Source: Cellulomonas avistercoris (GTDB lineage: Bacteria > Actinomycetota > Actinomycetes > Actinomycetales > Cellulomonadaceae). Taken from it: a stretch of 64,000 bases of DNA. The position numbers and the translations under genes are program-made. Below are positions 25,552 through 34,597 of this stretch, piece after piece; position 1 is the stretch's first letter; each line of letters starts with the position of its first letter. The notes beneath the pieces were generated by a model, which worked only from the letters and a program-made list of their open reading frames with translations, did no database searches and had not been told where the DNA came from. The stretch spans positions 1 through 64,000 of the forward strand of contig NZ_JACSQV010000010.1 of NCBI RefSeq assembly GCF_014836445.1, read 5' to 3'.

Positions 25552-26411
25552 CCGTCGGTCTCGCCGCCGGCCCCGTCGCGCGACGGGCGGGCGGTCAGGG
25601 CGATGGCGCCCGAGACGAGGAGCAGCCCGACCAGCTCCAGGCCGTGCGGCCACTGCCGCAGCACCACGGCCCCGACGACGGCCGCGGTGGCCGGCAGCAG
25701 CGCGAGCAGGATCGCGAACGTCGCGGCGCTGACGCGGCGCAGGACGACCTGCTCGAGCACGTAGGGCACGAGCGACGAGCACACGGCGATCGCGACGACG
25801 ATGCCCGCGAGCCGCGCGTCGTGCAGGACCGGACCCGCGCCGCCCACGAGGAACGGGGCCAGGACCAGCGCGCCCGCCGCCATGGCGACCGCCAGGCCCG
25901 ACGGCCCCGGCGCCCCGGCCCGCGCGACCCGCCGTCCCAGGACGATGTACGCGGCCCAGCACGCGGCGGCGACGCCGATCGCGACGAGCCCCGTGACGGC
26001 ACCGGGCCCGGTGTCGAGGCTGATGCCCGCCAGCAGCACGACGCCGACGGCGGCCACCGCGATCGCCGCACGGTCCCGCCAGCCGGAGCCGGTCACCGCG
26101 GCGACGGCCACGGGGCCGAGGAACTCGAGCGCGACCGCCGTGCCCAGCGGCAGGTGCTCGATCGCGATGTAGAAGGTGACGTTCATCGTCGCGAGCACGA
26201 CACCGAAGACCACGGTGACGCGCAGGCGCCGCGCCTCCCACAGCTCCGCCACCCGCCACGGCCGCCGCCACGCGAGCAGCACCCCGGCCGCGACGGTGAC
26301 GCGCAGCCACGCGACCGTGCCCGCCGGCACCACCGCGAACAGCCCGACGGCGAGCGCCGCCCCGAGGTACTGCGTCAGCCCCGACAGCACGAACATCAGG
26401 GGCGCGGGCAC
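25548..26411 (-). CDS. EamA-family transporter (RhtA-like exporter)
   Basis: A 287-residue integral membrane protein with about ten helices in two EamA repeats. The first half has FYIAIEHLPLGTAVALEFLGP near residue 80-100 and the second ILLALLPATAAVVGAVVLRQ near 235-254, typical of the drug/metabolite transporter superfamily and close to the RhtA amino-acid exporter branch. The substrate is not certain. Its TAG stop shares the sequence CTAG with the stop of the convergent bpa gene, a four-base tail-to-tail overlap. The start is GTG 26411. Confidence 0.85.
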   Translation of the reverse strand: MPAPLMFVLSGLTQYLGAALAVGLFAVVPAGTVAWLRVTVAAGVLLAWRRPWRVAELWEARRLRVTVVFGVVLATMNVTFYIAIEHLPLGTAVALEFLGPVAVAAVTGSGWRDRAAIAVAAVGVVLLAGISLDTGPGAVTGLVAIGVAAACWAAYIVLGRRVARAGAPGPSGLAVAMAAGALVLAPFLVGGAGPVLHDARLAGIVVAIAVCSSLVPYVLEQVVLRRVSAATFAILLALLPATAAVVGAVVLRQWPHGLELVGLLLVSGAIALTARPSRDGAGGETDG

Positions 26412-26461
26412 GCCGCCAGGCTACGTCCCCGCGCCCCCCCCGCCACGCCCACCCCCCGGGA

Positions 26462-26503
26462 CGCGAGAGAGCGATCCAGCACGTGCCGGATCGCTCTCTC
26501 GCG
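26462..26503 (-). terminator. Strong terminator after the ABC sugar importer operon
   Basis: A perfect 16-base inverted repeat (CGCGAGAGAGCGATCC and GGATCGCTCTCTCGCG) with a 10-base loop lies between the permease stop at 26556 and the divergent EamA start. It is the clearest rho-independent-like hairpin in the window and is placed to end the ABC operon. Confidence 0.85.
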
Positions 26504-26546
26504 GACGGACGGGCGGCGCGGCCGCGGACGGACGGGCGGCGCGGCC
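26501..26546. repeat. Perfect 23-bp tandem duplication
   Basis: The 23 bases at 26501-26523 are repeated exactly at 26524-26546, between the terminator and the permease stop codon. The perfect identity suggests a recent slippage event in non-coding DNA. Confidence 0.9.
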
Positions 26547-26555
26547 GCCGGGTGG

Positions 26556-27494
26556 TCAGCCCTTGACGGAACCCGCCAGCAGGCCACGGACGAAGTACCG
26601 CTGGAGGGCCAGGAAGACGACCAGCGGGACGATCATCGCGATGAACGCACCCGCCGACAGCAGGTGCCACTGCGACCCGCGCGTGCCGGCGAGCTCGGCG
26701 ATGCGGACCGTCAGCGGCGCGACGTCCGTGGTGCCGCCGACGAACACGAGCGCGACGAGCAGGTCGTTCCAGACCCAGAGGAACTGGAAGATGCCGAACG
26801 ACGCGATCGCGGGGGTGAGCAGCGGCAGCAGCACCCGGAAGAACACGGTCACGTGCCCCGCGCCGTCGACGCGCGCGGCCTCGACGAGGGACGCCGGGAT
26901 GTCCTTCATGAAGTTGTGCAGCAGGTAGATCGCCAGCGGCAGCGCGAAGATCGAGTGCGACAGCCACACGACCCAGAACGAGCCCGCGAGCCCCCAGGAC
27001 ACGTACTGCTGGAGCAGCGGCAGCAGCGTGACCTGGATGGGCACGACCTGCAGCGCGAAGACCGCGACGAACAGCAGCTCGCGGCCCCGGAACGGGATCC
27101 ACGCGAACGCGTACGCCGCGAGCAGCGCGAGCGAGATCGGGATGACGACCGCGGGCAGCGTGATGACCAGGGAGTTGACGAAGAACGTCGAGAAGCTGGT
27201 CGACGAGCCGAACAGCACCTCGACGTAGTTGTCGAGCGTGGCCGTGGGGTTGCCGAAGAACGTCCACCAGCCGCTGGTGCGGATCTCCGACCGCGGGCGG
27301 AACGACGTGACGAGCAGGCCGAACGTCGGGACGGTCCACAGGATCGCCAGGACGATCGCGATGCCCGACGCCCACGGCGAGCTGAGCCGCCCCTTGGCGG
27401 CGATCGCACGCTGCTCCGCGCGGGTCAGGCCACGGACCTTGCGGGTGTCGACCTCGGTCGGGTCGGTGAGCGTCGTCGGCGGGATGGCGGTCAT
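26556..27494 (-). CDS. Carbohydrate ABC transporter permease (MalG-like)
   Basis: The 312-residue inner-membrane protein has six helices and the ATPase-coupling EAA loop SLVEAARVDGAGHVTVFFRV near residue 200-220. LPLAIYLLHNFMKDIP before it is typical of MalG-type permeases for oligosaccharides (CUT1). The N-terminal 40 residues are hydrophilic. Its ATG overlaps the stop of the MalF-like gene by four bases. The pair resembles AglG of alpha-glucoside importers, but the sugar is not fixed by sequence. Confidence 0.92.
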   Translation of the reverse strand: MTAIPPTTLTDPTEVDTRKVRGLTRAEQRAIAAKGRLSSPWASGIAIVLAILWTVPTFGLLVTSFRPRSEIRTSGWWTFFGNPTATLDNYVEVLFGSSTSFSTFFVNSLVITLPAVVIPISLALLAAYAFAWIPFRGRELLFVAVFALQVVPIQVTLLPLLQQYVSWGLAGSFWVVWLSHSIFALPLAIYLLHNFMKDIPASLVEAARVDGAGHVTVFFRVLLPLLTPAIASFGIFQFLWVWNDLLVALVFVGGTTDVAPLTVRIAELAGTRGSQWHLLSAGAFIAMIVPLVVFLALQRYFVRGLLAGSVKG

Positions 27495-28489
27495 CGGATC
27501 TCCTCCGCGAGCTTCAGCTGCCGCACGTTGTACGCGATGATCGGGATGACCAGGACGAAGAGGATGACGGCCAGCGCGGCCCCCAGCCCCTGGTTCCGGG
27601 CCGTGAAGCTCTGCGTGTAGAACTCGTACGCCACGACCGACGTGTCGAAGTTGCCGCCGGTCATCGTCCGGACGATGTCGAAGACCTTGAGCGTGGCCAT
27701 CGCGATCGTCGTGACCACGACCACGAGCGCCGGCCGGATCGACGGCACCGTGATGTAGCGGAACATCGACAGGCCGTGCAGGCCGTCGAGCCGGGCGGCC
27801 TCGACGATGTCGTCGGGGATCGCCTTGACGGCCGCCGACAGCACGGTCATCGCGAAGCCGGCCTGGATCCACACCATGACGACGATGAGGAACAGGTTGT
27901 TCCACGGCTGGTCCTGCAGGAACTGCTGGGGTTCCATGCCGAGCCACACGAGCAGCTGGTTGAGCAGACCCGTCTGCTGGATGTTGCCCTGCACGGGCTT
28001 GTACTCGTAGACGAACTTCCAGATGATCGACGCGCCGACCAGGGAGATCGACATCGGCAGGAAGACCAGCGTCTTCGCGAGGTACTCGAAGCGCGTGCGG
28101 TCCACCAGCACGGCGTACACGAGACCGAAGAACGTCGCCGCGAGCGGGACGAGCACGACCCACAGCGCGGTGTTGCGCAGCACGGTCTGGAACTGGTCCT
28201 GGGTGAACGCCGTGACGTAGTTGTCGAGGCCGACGAAGTTGCGTCCGCGGCCGTCGTGGAACGAGCTCCACACGGTGCGCAGGCCCGGGTAGAGCAGGCC
28301 GAACGCGAGGAACAGCACGGTCGGGCCGAGGAACCCGAGCACGACGAGCCACGTCGGTGCCCGCCTCAGCCGGTCGATCCCCAGGAGGATCGCACCCATC
28401 ACGACGACGAAGAGCAGGATGGCCAGGACCATCAACGTCAGCTTCTCGGCGGTCGTGTCGGGTTGGAGCAACCAGTCCACGATGGTCAT
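27491..28489 (-). CDS. Carbohydrate ABC transporter permease (MalF-like)
   Basis: The 332-residue protein has about eight helices, with two extra at the N-terminus (residues 15-37 and 45-70), and the EAA loop DIVEAARLDGLHGLSMFRYI near residue 225-244. The set is that of MalF/AglF-type CUT1 permeases, which pair with a MalG-type partner. It lies 111 bases downstream of the binding-protein gene; a stem-loop in that gap probably lowers permease expression relative to the binding protein. No ATPase gene is present, so a shared MsmK-type ATPase elsewhere is expected. Confidence 0.92.
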   Translation of the reverse strand: MTIVDWLLQPDTTAEKLTLMVLAILLFVVVMGAILLGIDRLRRAPTWLVVLGFLGPTVLFLAFGLLYPGLRTVWSSFHDGRGRNFVGLDNYVTAFTQDQFQTVLRNTALWVVLVPLAATFFGLVYAVLVDRTRFEYLAKTLVFLPMSISLVGASIIWKFVYEYKPVQGNIQQTGLLNQLLVWLGMEPQQFLQDQPWNNLFLIVVMVWIQAGFAMTVLSAAVKAIPDDIVEAARLDGLHGLSMFRYITVPSIRPALVVVVTTIAMATLKVFDIVRTMTGGNFDTSVVAYEFYTQSFTARNQGLGAALAVILFVLVIPIIAYNVRQLKLAEEIR

Positions 28490-28549
28490 CCCCTCGTCGT
28501 GCCGGTCGACGACGACCGGTCAGCGGGTGTCAGCGGGTACGGCGGACGG

Positions 28550-28587
28550 CGTGGTGGGGGCCACCGATGTCGGCGACCCCCACCACG
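28550..28587 (-). promoter_or_regulatory. Intercistronic stem-loop between binding-protein and permease genes
   Basis: CGTGGTGGGGG (28550-28560) pairs with CCCCCACCACG (28577-28587). Such hairpins commonly stabilise the binding-protein message or attenuate read-through into the permeases, matching the need for excess binding protein. Confidence 0.7.
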
Positions 28588-28600
28588 TGATGCTGCGACC

Positions 28601-29980
28601 TCAGCTGGTGGGCCAGGAGCTCTCGACGTTCGACAGCGTCGTCTGCGAGTCCTGCCCGGGGCTGATCCAGGAGACCATCTCGCGCCAGAACGAGCCGGCA
28701 CCGACGGAGCCGGGCATCTGGTCGGAGCCGTCGAACCGGAACGTGTACGACTCGTCCGTCAGCAGGTCGAACGACAGCTGGTCGATCGGCGACTGCAGCA
28801 GCTCGGGGTCGAGGCCGCTGTTCGCGCTGATCCAGCCCTGGCCCGTGACCTCGGCCTTGGCGTTGGCCCACTGCGGGCTCGACAGGTACGCGTGGAAGGC
28901 CTGCACCTCGGGCCGGTCGGAGAACGCCGTGACGAACTCGCCGCCACCGAGCAGCGGCTTGTCGTCCTCGGACGCACCCGGCAGGTAGAACGCGTAGACG
29001 TCACCGTCCTCCGCGACCTCGATGCCCTCGTCCCAGTTGGCCTGGTAGAAGTTCGCGGCACGGTGCAGGAAGCACGTCCCGTCGGGGATGCCGTTCGCGG
29101 ACTCGTTCCACGGCGCCGACGCGATGGACGCGACGTTGCCGAGGCCACCGTTGACGTAGTCCTCGTTCTTGAGGATGCCGCCGACCTCGTCGAGCGCCGC
29201 GACGATCTGCGGGTCGTCGAACGGGATCTCGTGGTTGACCCACTGGTCGTAGACGTCCGGGCCCGCGGTGCGCAGCACGACGTCCTCGAGCCAGTCGGTG
29301 GCCGGCCAGCCGGTCGCGTCACCGGACTCGATGCCGGCGCACCACGGCTTGACGTCCGGGTTGTCCTCGATGATCTGGTCGGTCAGGTCGAGCAGACCCT
29401 GCCAGGTCGTCGGGATCTCGTAGCCGTTCTCCTCGAACGCCGCCGGCGAGTACCAGACGAACGACTTCACGTTGGCGCCGAGCGGCGTCGCGTAGAGCGT
29501 CCCGTCGACGGTCCCGTAGTCGGCCCACGCCTCGGTGTAGTACTCGGTCGCGTTGTCGATGACGGCCTGCGGTGCGGGCTGCACCGCGTCGGGGAAGTCC
29601 GCGACGAGCGAGCGCAGGAAGCCCGGCTGCGGGATGTAGGCGATGTCGGGCGGGTTGCCCGCCTCGAGCCGCACGGGCAGCTGCGCCTCGAACTCGCGCG
29701 ACCCCTCGTAGTCGATCGTCGCCCCGGTGCACTCCTCAAACGGTGCGTAGGACGCCCGCTGCTCCTCGGCCTCCGGGTCGACGATCGAGGTGTAGACCGA
29801 GATCGTCTTGCCCTCGAGGTCCCCGTACTGCTCGAAGTCGGCGCAGTCGAACGTCGGCTCGGCGTCACCGCCCCCCGAGGTGTTGTCCCCGTCCCCGCTC
29901 GAGCATGCCGTCAGCACGAGCCCGAGCCCGGTGACAGCGGCAGCGAGCGTCAGCCCGCGGCTCTGCTGGATGCGCTTCAT
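28601..29980 (-). CDS. Sugar ABC transporter substrate-binding lipoprotein
   Basis: The 459-residue protein starts with a lipoprotein signal (hydrophobic core then LTAC, Cys near residue 26) and a Ser/Gly/Asp linker, so it is anchored outside the membrane. The body fits family-1 extracellular solute-binding proteins: GKTISVYTSIVDPEAEE near residue 58, FEAQLPVRLEAGNPPDIAYI near 95-114 and YATPLGANVKSFVWYSP near 160. PWCAGIESGDATGWPATDWLE and the overall pattern resemble AglE, the alpha-glucoside-binding protein, but specificity is inferred. It heads the three-gene importer operon. Confidence 0.9.
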   Translation of the reverse strand: MKRIQQSRGLTLAAAVTGLGLVLTACSSGDGDNTSGGGDAEPTFDCADFEQYGDLEGKTISVYTSIVDPEAEEQRASYAPFEECTGATIDYEGSREFEAQLPVRLEAGNPPDIAYIPQPGFLRSLVADFPDAVQPAPQAVIDNATEYYTEAWADYGTVDGTLYATPLGANVKSFVWYSPAAFEENGYEIPTTWQGLLDLTDQIIEDNPDVKPWCAGIESGDATGWPATDWLEDVVLRTAGPDVYDQWVNHEIPFDDPQIVAALDEVGGILKNEDYVNGGLGNVASIASAPWNESANGIPDGTCFLHRAANFYQANWDEGIEVAEDGDVYAFYLPGASEDDKPLLGGGEFVTAFSDRPEVQAFHAYLSSPQWANAKAEVTGQGWISANSGLDPELLQSPIDQLSFDLLTDESYTFRFDGSDQMPGSVGAGSFWREMVSWISPGQDSQTTLSNVESSWPTS

Positions 29981-30138
29981 GTGACCTCCACGTCCATGTG
30001 GTCGTGCCGGCGGGCCCTGGTGGACCCGACCTGCAACGAGACAAGTCCGTTTCGGGGTGACCTGCAAGGCCAAACGCACGTCAACCGGTCACGATCGCAT
30101 CACGGTCGGAACGTTGGGTGACCAGCGCGTCCGTCGCG
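29981..30138 (-). promoter_or_regulatory. Promoter region of the sugar importer with repeated TTGCAGGTC
   Basis: On the gene strand the nonamer TTGCAGGTC occurs twice, at 30059-30067 and 30028-30036, 31 bases apart (about three helical turns), between a TTGACG at about 30087 and the start codon. The repeats could bind a regulator of the sugar importer. A good -10 element was not identified. Confidence 0.35.
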
Positions 30139-30936
30139 TCACACCAGCACGTGCCGCAGCACGGCCACCGCACCGTCGTCCTCGATGGTCCCCGTGACCT
30201 CGTCGGCCGCGCCGCGCACGGCGTCGTTCGCGTGCCCCATCGCGACGCCGCGCGCCGCCCAGCGCAGCATCTCCAGGTCGTTCTCGCCGTCGCCGATCGC
30301 GAGCGTCTCGTACGGCTCGACACCCAGGTCGCGCCGGACCTCCTCGAGCGCGGAGGCCTTGGAGACGCCCCCGGGCGTGAGGTCCAGCCACGCGCTCCAG
30401 CCGACCGCGTAGGTCACCTCGTGCAGCCCGACGCGCTCGACGATCGCGTGGAACTCCTCGGGGGTGCTCTGCGGCGCGCGGATGACGACGCGGGTCGCCG
30501 GGGACGCGGCGAGGTCGTCGAACGGGACGACGGTCGTGCGGCCCGTGAGCTCCCCGGGCGGGAACGGCGCCGTCACGAGGAAGCCGACGCCCAGGTCCTC
30601 GACCGCGAAGAGCGCGTCGGGGATCTCCAGGGCGATGGCCCGCAGCGCCGGGCCCGCGTCGAACGTGACGGAGCGCGCGACGGCCCAGCCGTCCTCCGCG
30701 GCGTCGTCGAGGCGCGCCGTGACGGCACCGTTGGAGCACACGACCCAGCCGCGCGTCAGGCCCAGGTCCTGCGCCACCGCGACGGCCGAGTGCGCCGACC
30801 TGCCCGTCGCGAGCACGACGTGGACGCCCGCGTCGACGAGCGCGGTCACCGTGGTGCGCACGTCGTCGCTGATGACGCCGTCGTAGGACATGAGCGTGCC
30901 GTCGACGTCGAGCGCGACCAGCCGGGTGCGGCTCAT
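30139..30936 (-). CDS. HAD-superfamily phosphatase (Cof-type)
   Basis: The 265-residue protein is a Cof-type HAD hydrolase. [11 protein letters not shown] near residue 6-16 has the nucleophile and acid Asp pair, VVLATGR near 41 is motif II, and [12 protein letters not shown] near 221 is the metal-binding motif. A C2 cap lies between. These enzymes dephosphorylate sugar phosphates, flavin or pyridoxal phosphates. Its ATG overlaps the serS stop by four bases, so it is translated with seryl-tRNA synthetase, a pairing often seen in actinobacteria. Confidence 0.9.
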   Translation of the reverse strand: MSRTRLVALDVDGTLMSYDGVISDDVRTTVTALVDAGVHVVLATGRSAHSAVAVAQDLGLTRGWVVCSNGAVTARLDDAAEDGWAVARSVTFDAGPALRAIALEIPDALFAVEDLGVGFLVTAPFPPGELTGRTTVVPFDDLAASPATRVVIRAPQSTPEEFHAIVERVGLHEVTYAVGWSAWLDLTPGGVSKASALEEVRRDLGVEPYETLAIGDGENDLEMLRWAARGVAMGHANDAVRGAADEVTGTIEDDGAVAVLRHVLV

Positions 30937-32213
30937 CGGACCGGCTCCAGCACCTCGAGGCCGCCCAGGTAGGGCCGCAGGCCCTCCGGGACGCGCACCG
31001 AACCGTCGGCCTGCTGGTGGTTCTCGAGGATCGCGACGATCCAGCGCGTGGTGGCGAGCGTGCCGTTGAGCGTCGCGACCGTGCGCATGCCGTCGGCCGT
31101 GCGCTCGCGCACCCCGAGCCGGCGGGCCTGGAACGTCGTGCAGTTGGAGGTCGACGTGACCTCCATCCAGCGCTGCTGGCTGGGCAGCCACGCCTCGCAG
31201 TCGAACTTGCGCGCGGCGCTCGACCCGAGGTCGCCCGCGGCGGTGTCGATGACGCGGTACGGCAGGTCCACGAGCGCGAGCATCTCCTTCTCCCACGCCA
31301 GGATCCGGCGGTGCTCGTCGTACGCGTCGTCGGGGCGCGTCCACACGAAGGCCTCGACCTTGTGGAACTGGTGAACGCGGATGATGCCGCGCGTGTCCTT
31401 GCCGTACGACCCCGCCTCGCGCCGGTAGCAGGCGCTCCACCCGGCGTAGCGCAGCGGGCCGTCGGCCAGGTCGAGGATCTCGCCGGAGTGGTAGCCGGCC
31501 AGGGCGACCTCGCTGGTCCCCACCAGGTACAGGTCGTCCGCCTCGAGGCGGTAGATCTCGTCGGCGTGCGAGCCGAGGAACCCGGTGCCGGCCATGATCT
31601 CGGGCTTGACGAGCGTGGGGGTGATCGTCGGCGTGAAGCCGTTGCGCAGCGCCAGGTCCATCGCGGCGTTGAGCAGCGCGAGCTCGAGGCGCGCGCCGAC
31701 GCCCGTGAGGAAGTAGAACCGGGCGCCCGAGACCTTGGCGCCGCGCTCGGTGTCGATCGCGCGCAGCCCCTCGCCGAGCTCCAGGTGGTCCTTCACGACG
31801 AAGTCGGGGCCGTACTCCGCCGCGAGGTCGCGCGGCGTGCCGACGTGCTCGAGCACCGTGTAGTCGTCCTCGCCGCCGCTGGGGACGCCGTCCTCGATGA
31901 CGTTGCCGATGCGCCGCGCGAGCTCGGTCGCACGGGTCCCGGCCTGCTCGGCGTCGGCCTGCAGCGCCTTGACGCGCGCCGCGAGGTCCTTGGTGTGCGC
32001 GAGCAGCCTCTGCTTCTCGTCGCCCGAGGCCTGCGCGACCTGCTTGCCCAGGGACTTCTGCTCGGCCCGCAGCGTCTCGTACTCCGTCAGCGCGGAGCGA
32101 CGCAGCGCGTCGGCGTCGAGCACCTCGTCGACGAGGTGCGGGTCCTCGCCGCGAGCCACCTGGCTGGCGCGCACGACGTCGGGTTCCTGGCGCAGGAGCT
32201 GCAGATCGATCAC
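30933..32213 (-). CDS. serS: Seryl-tRNA synthetase
   Basis: The 426-residue class II synthetase charges tRNA-Ser with serine. It starts with [17 protein letters not shown] and a long antiparallel coiled-coil arm (about residues 30-100) that grips the long variable arm of tRNA-Ser. The catalytic domain has [20 protein letters not shown] (motif 1 region), [26 protein letters not shown] near 262-287 (motif 2) and [19 protein letters not shown] near 382 (motif 3). Length is normal for the family. The second gene of the unit is a HAD phosphatase. Confidence 0.97.
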   Translation of the reverse strand: MIDLQLLRQEPDVVRASQVARGEDPHLVDEVLDADALRRSALTEYETLRAEQKSLGKQVAQASGDEKQRLLAHTKDLAARVKALQADAEQAGTRATELARRIGNVIEDGVPSGGEDDYTVLEHVGTPRDLAAEYGPDFVVKDHLELGEGLRAIDTERGAKVSGARFYFLTGVGARLELALLNAAMDLALRNGFTPTITPTLVKPEIMAGTGFLGSHADEIYRLEADDLYLVGTSEVALAGYHSGEILDLADGPLRYAGWSACYRREAGSYGKDTRGIIRVHQFHKVEAFVWTRPDDAYDEHRRILAWEKEMLALVDLPYRVIDTAAGDLGSSAARKFDCEAWLPSQQRWMEVTSTSNCTTFQARRLGVRERTADGMRTVATLNGTLATTRWIVAILENHQQADGSVRVPEGLRPYLGGLEVLEPVR

Positions 32214-32333
32214 CCCCCGACCCTACCGACCCCGCCCGCCGCGGGTGGTGCCGGCCACCGCGCGCGTCCACCGTGCACGCGGCACGTGCCGTCCGACCTG
32301 CGGCGTCGGCCCCGCACCCGTAGATTGCGCGAC

Positions 32334-33473
32334 ATGTCATGGGTCGCGTGGGTCGCGGTGGTCGCCGGAGCGCTGGCGCTCGTCGCCGTCGGGCTGGGTC
32401 TGTGGGTCTGGCGCCAGCAGCGCAGGCTCGGCGCGCGGCTCGCGGCACCGGCACCCGCACCGGCGGCGGACGCGGGCCGCCCCCGCGGCCAGCTGGTCGC
32501 CTTCGTCGCCAACCCGTCCAAGCCCGACGTCGCCGAGCTGCGCGCCGCGGTCCGCAAGGCCGCGTCCGAGCAGTACCTGCCCGAGCCGATGTGGCTCGAG
32601 ACGACCGTCGAGGACCCGGGCGTGGGCCAGGCGCGCTCGGCCGTCGCGTCCGGCGCGGACCTCGTCGTCGCGGTCGGCGGCGACGGCACCGTGCGCGCGG
32701 TCGCCGAGGCGCTCGCCGGGACGGGCGTGCCGATGGGCCTCATGCCGCTGGGCACCGGCAACCTCCTGGCCCGCAACCTCGACGTGCCGCTCAACGACCC
32801 CCTCGCGGCGATGCAGCTCGCGCTCGACGGCACCGACAAGCCCATCGACGTGGGCTGGCTGCGCGTCGAGCGGTGGGAGTCGCAGATGGACGACGACATC
32901 GCCGAGGCCGCCGACGACATGCCCGCCGACACCGACATGCCGCGCGACCACATCTTCCTCGTCATCGCGGGCCTGGGGTTCGACGCCGCGATGGTCGCCG
33001 ACACCGACGACCAGCTCAAGGCCCGGGTCGGCTGGATCGCCTACTTTATGGCGGGCGTGCGCCACCTGCACGGCCGGCGCCTGCGCGTGCGCCTCACGCT
33101 CGACGACAAGCCGGTCCAGCAGCTGCGCGCCCGCAGCCTGCTGGTCGGCAACTGCGGCAAGCTGCCCGGCGGCATCACGCTGCTGCCCGACGCGGTCCTC
33201 GACGACGGCGTGCTGGACATCGCCACGATCGACACGCGCGGCGGCATCGCGGGCTGGGCGCAGCTGTTCGGCGAGGTCGTGCTGCAGGGCGTCGGCGTGC
33301 GCAACGAGTCGGCCGCGAAGATCGGCCGCATCGACCACGCGCGCGCCCGTGCCGCGCACATCGAGGTGGCCGGCGGCGAGCACGTGCAGGTCGACGGCGA
33401 CATCGTCGGCCGCGCGAGCGTCATCACCGCCCGCGTGGACCCCGGCGCCCTCATCGTGCGCGTCGCGGCCTGA
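32334..33473 (+). CDS. Diacylglycerol/lipid kinase-family protein with N-terminal membrane helix
   Basis: The 379-residue product has an N-terminal membrane helix (residues 3-26) followed by a DAG-kinase/sphingosine-kinase fold: VAFVANPSKPD near residue 56, VVAVGGDGTVRAVAEALAG near 109-127, LPLGTGNLLARNL near 136-148 and IAGLGFDAAMV near 209. It probably phosphorylates a lipid diol with ATP at the inner face of the membrane. An acidic insertion (DDDIAEAADDMPADTDM near 184-200) is unusual in the family. ATG 32334 is the start. It is divergent from serS, 120 bases apart. Confidence 0.87.
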   Translation: MSWVAWVAVVAGALALVAVGLGLWVWRQQRRLGARLAAPAPAPAADAGRPRGQLVAFVANPSKPDVAELRAAVRKAASEQYLPEPMWLETTVEDPGVGQARSAVASGADLVVAVGGDGTVRAVAEALAGTGVPMGLMPLGTGNLLARNLDVPLNDPLAAMQLALDGTDKPIDVGWLRVERWESQMDDDIAEAADDMPADTDMPRDHIFLVIAGLGFDAAMVADTDDQLKARVGWIAYFMAGVRHLHGRRLRVRLTLDDKPVQQLRARSLLVGNCGKLPGGITLLPDAVLDDGVLDIATIDTRGGIAGWAQLFGEVVLQGVGVRNESAAKIGRIDHARARAAHIEVAGGEHVQVDGDIVGRASVITARVDPGALIVRVAA

Positions 33474-33509
33474 GACCGTCCCCGTCGGGGCACGGCGCAC
33501 GGCGGCCCG

Positions 33510-34463
33510 TCAGGCCGGGTCGCCGCCGCGCAGCCGGTCGAGCCACGCGCGCGCCTCGACGAAGTCCGCGTCCGACGTGCCCGCGTGGACCAGCGGCGCG
33601 ACCGCGTCGGCGCGCGGGTACGACCCGAGGAACCGCACGTACGGGCACCGCCGGTGCAGGCCCATGAGGACCTCGCCCATGCGCTCGTCGGTCACGTGCC
33701 CCTCGGCGTCGATCGAGAACGAGTAGCGGCCCAGCGCGTCGCCGATGGGGCGCGACTCGATGCGCGAGAGGTTCACGCCGCGCACGGCGAACTGCTCGAG
33801 CATCGCGAGCAGCGCGCCCGCCTCGTTGTCGGGCAGGTGGACCACGAGCGTCGTCTTGTCCGCGCCCGTCGGCGCGGGCACGGGCCCGGGCGGCCCGACG
33901 ACGACGAAGCGCGTGAGCGCCGACGGGTTGTCCGCCACGCGCTCGGCCACGGGCGCCAGCCCGTACGTCCCGACCGCCGCCGGGGGCACCAGCGCGGCGT
34001 CGAACGCGAGCGCGCGCACCGCCGCGGGGTCGCCCGCCGCCTCGGCGAGCAGCGCCGCCGGCGCCGTGTTGCTCGTCGCGGGGACGTGCACCGCGTGCGG
34101 CAGGTGCGCCGCGAGCCACCGACGGCACTGCACCCAGGCGTGGGGGTGCGCCGCGATGCGCCGGACGTCCGCGAGCCGCACGCCCGCAGGGGCGACGAGC
34201 GTGAACTGCACCGGCACCAGCACCTCGTGCACGATGACGAGCGGCGACCCCGCGGCCAGCGAGTCGAGCGTGGCGGTCACGCCGCCCTCGACGGTCGACT
34301 CGATCGCGACGACCGCACGGTCGGCGTCGCCCGCGCGGACCGCGGCGATCGCGGAGCCGACGTCCGTCTGCGGCAGGTACACGGCCTCGTCGGGCCCCGC
34401 GACCTGCCGCAGCGCCTCCTCCGTGAACGTGCCCGCAGGCCCGAGGTACGCGTAGCGCAGCAC
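33510..34463 (-). CDS. pheA: Prephenate dehydratase
   Basis: The 317-residue monofunctional enzyme converts prephenate to phenylpyruvate in phenylalanine synthesis. YAYLGPAGTFTEEAL at the N-terminus, PLVIVHEVLVPVQFTL near residue 78, HPHAWVQCRRWLA near 109 and TSNTAPAALLAEA near 128 (catalytic TRF counterpart at SALTRFVVV near 187) mark the catalytic domain. The C-terminal ACT domain contains GALLAMLEQFAVRGVNLSRIESRP near 220-243, with the ESRP motif that binds phenylalanine for feedback inhibition. GTG 34463 is preceded by GGGAGG. Divergent from the large membrane gene. Confidence 0.93.
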   Translation of the reverse strand: MLRYAYLGPAGTFTEEALRQVAGPDEAVYLPQTDVGSAIAAVRAGDADRAVVAIESTVEGGVTATLDSLAAGSPLVIVHEVLVPVQFTLVAPAGVRLADVRRIAAHPHAWVQCRRWLAAHLPHAVHVPATSNTAPAALLAEAAGDPAAVRALAFDAALVPPAAVGTYGLAPVAERVADNPSALTRFVVVGPPGPVPAPTGADKTTLVVHLPDNEAGALLAMLEQFAVRGVNLSRIESRPIGDALGRYSFSIDAEGHVTDERMGEVLMGLHRRCPYVRFLGSYPRADAVAPLVHAGTSDADFVEARAWLDRLRGGDPA

Positions 34464-34597
34464 GGCGATCGACCTCCCACCCGCGGGCGCCAGGGCCCGT
34501 CGTCTCCGTCGCCGCACGGCACCGGACAGGTGCGCGGACGCGGCGCGACCGCGTGCGCGGCCCCGCCGAGCCTAGTGGGCGCCCGTAGGCTGGGGCC

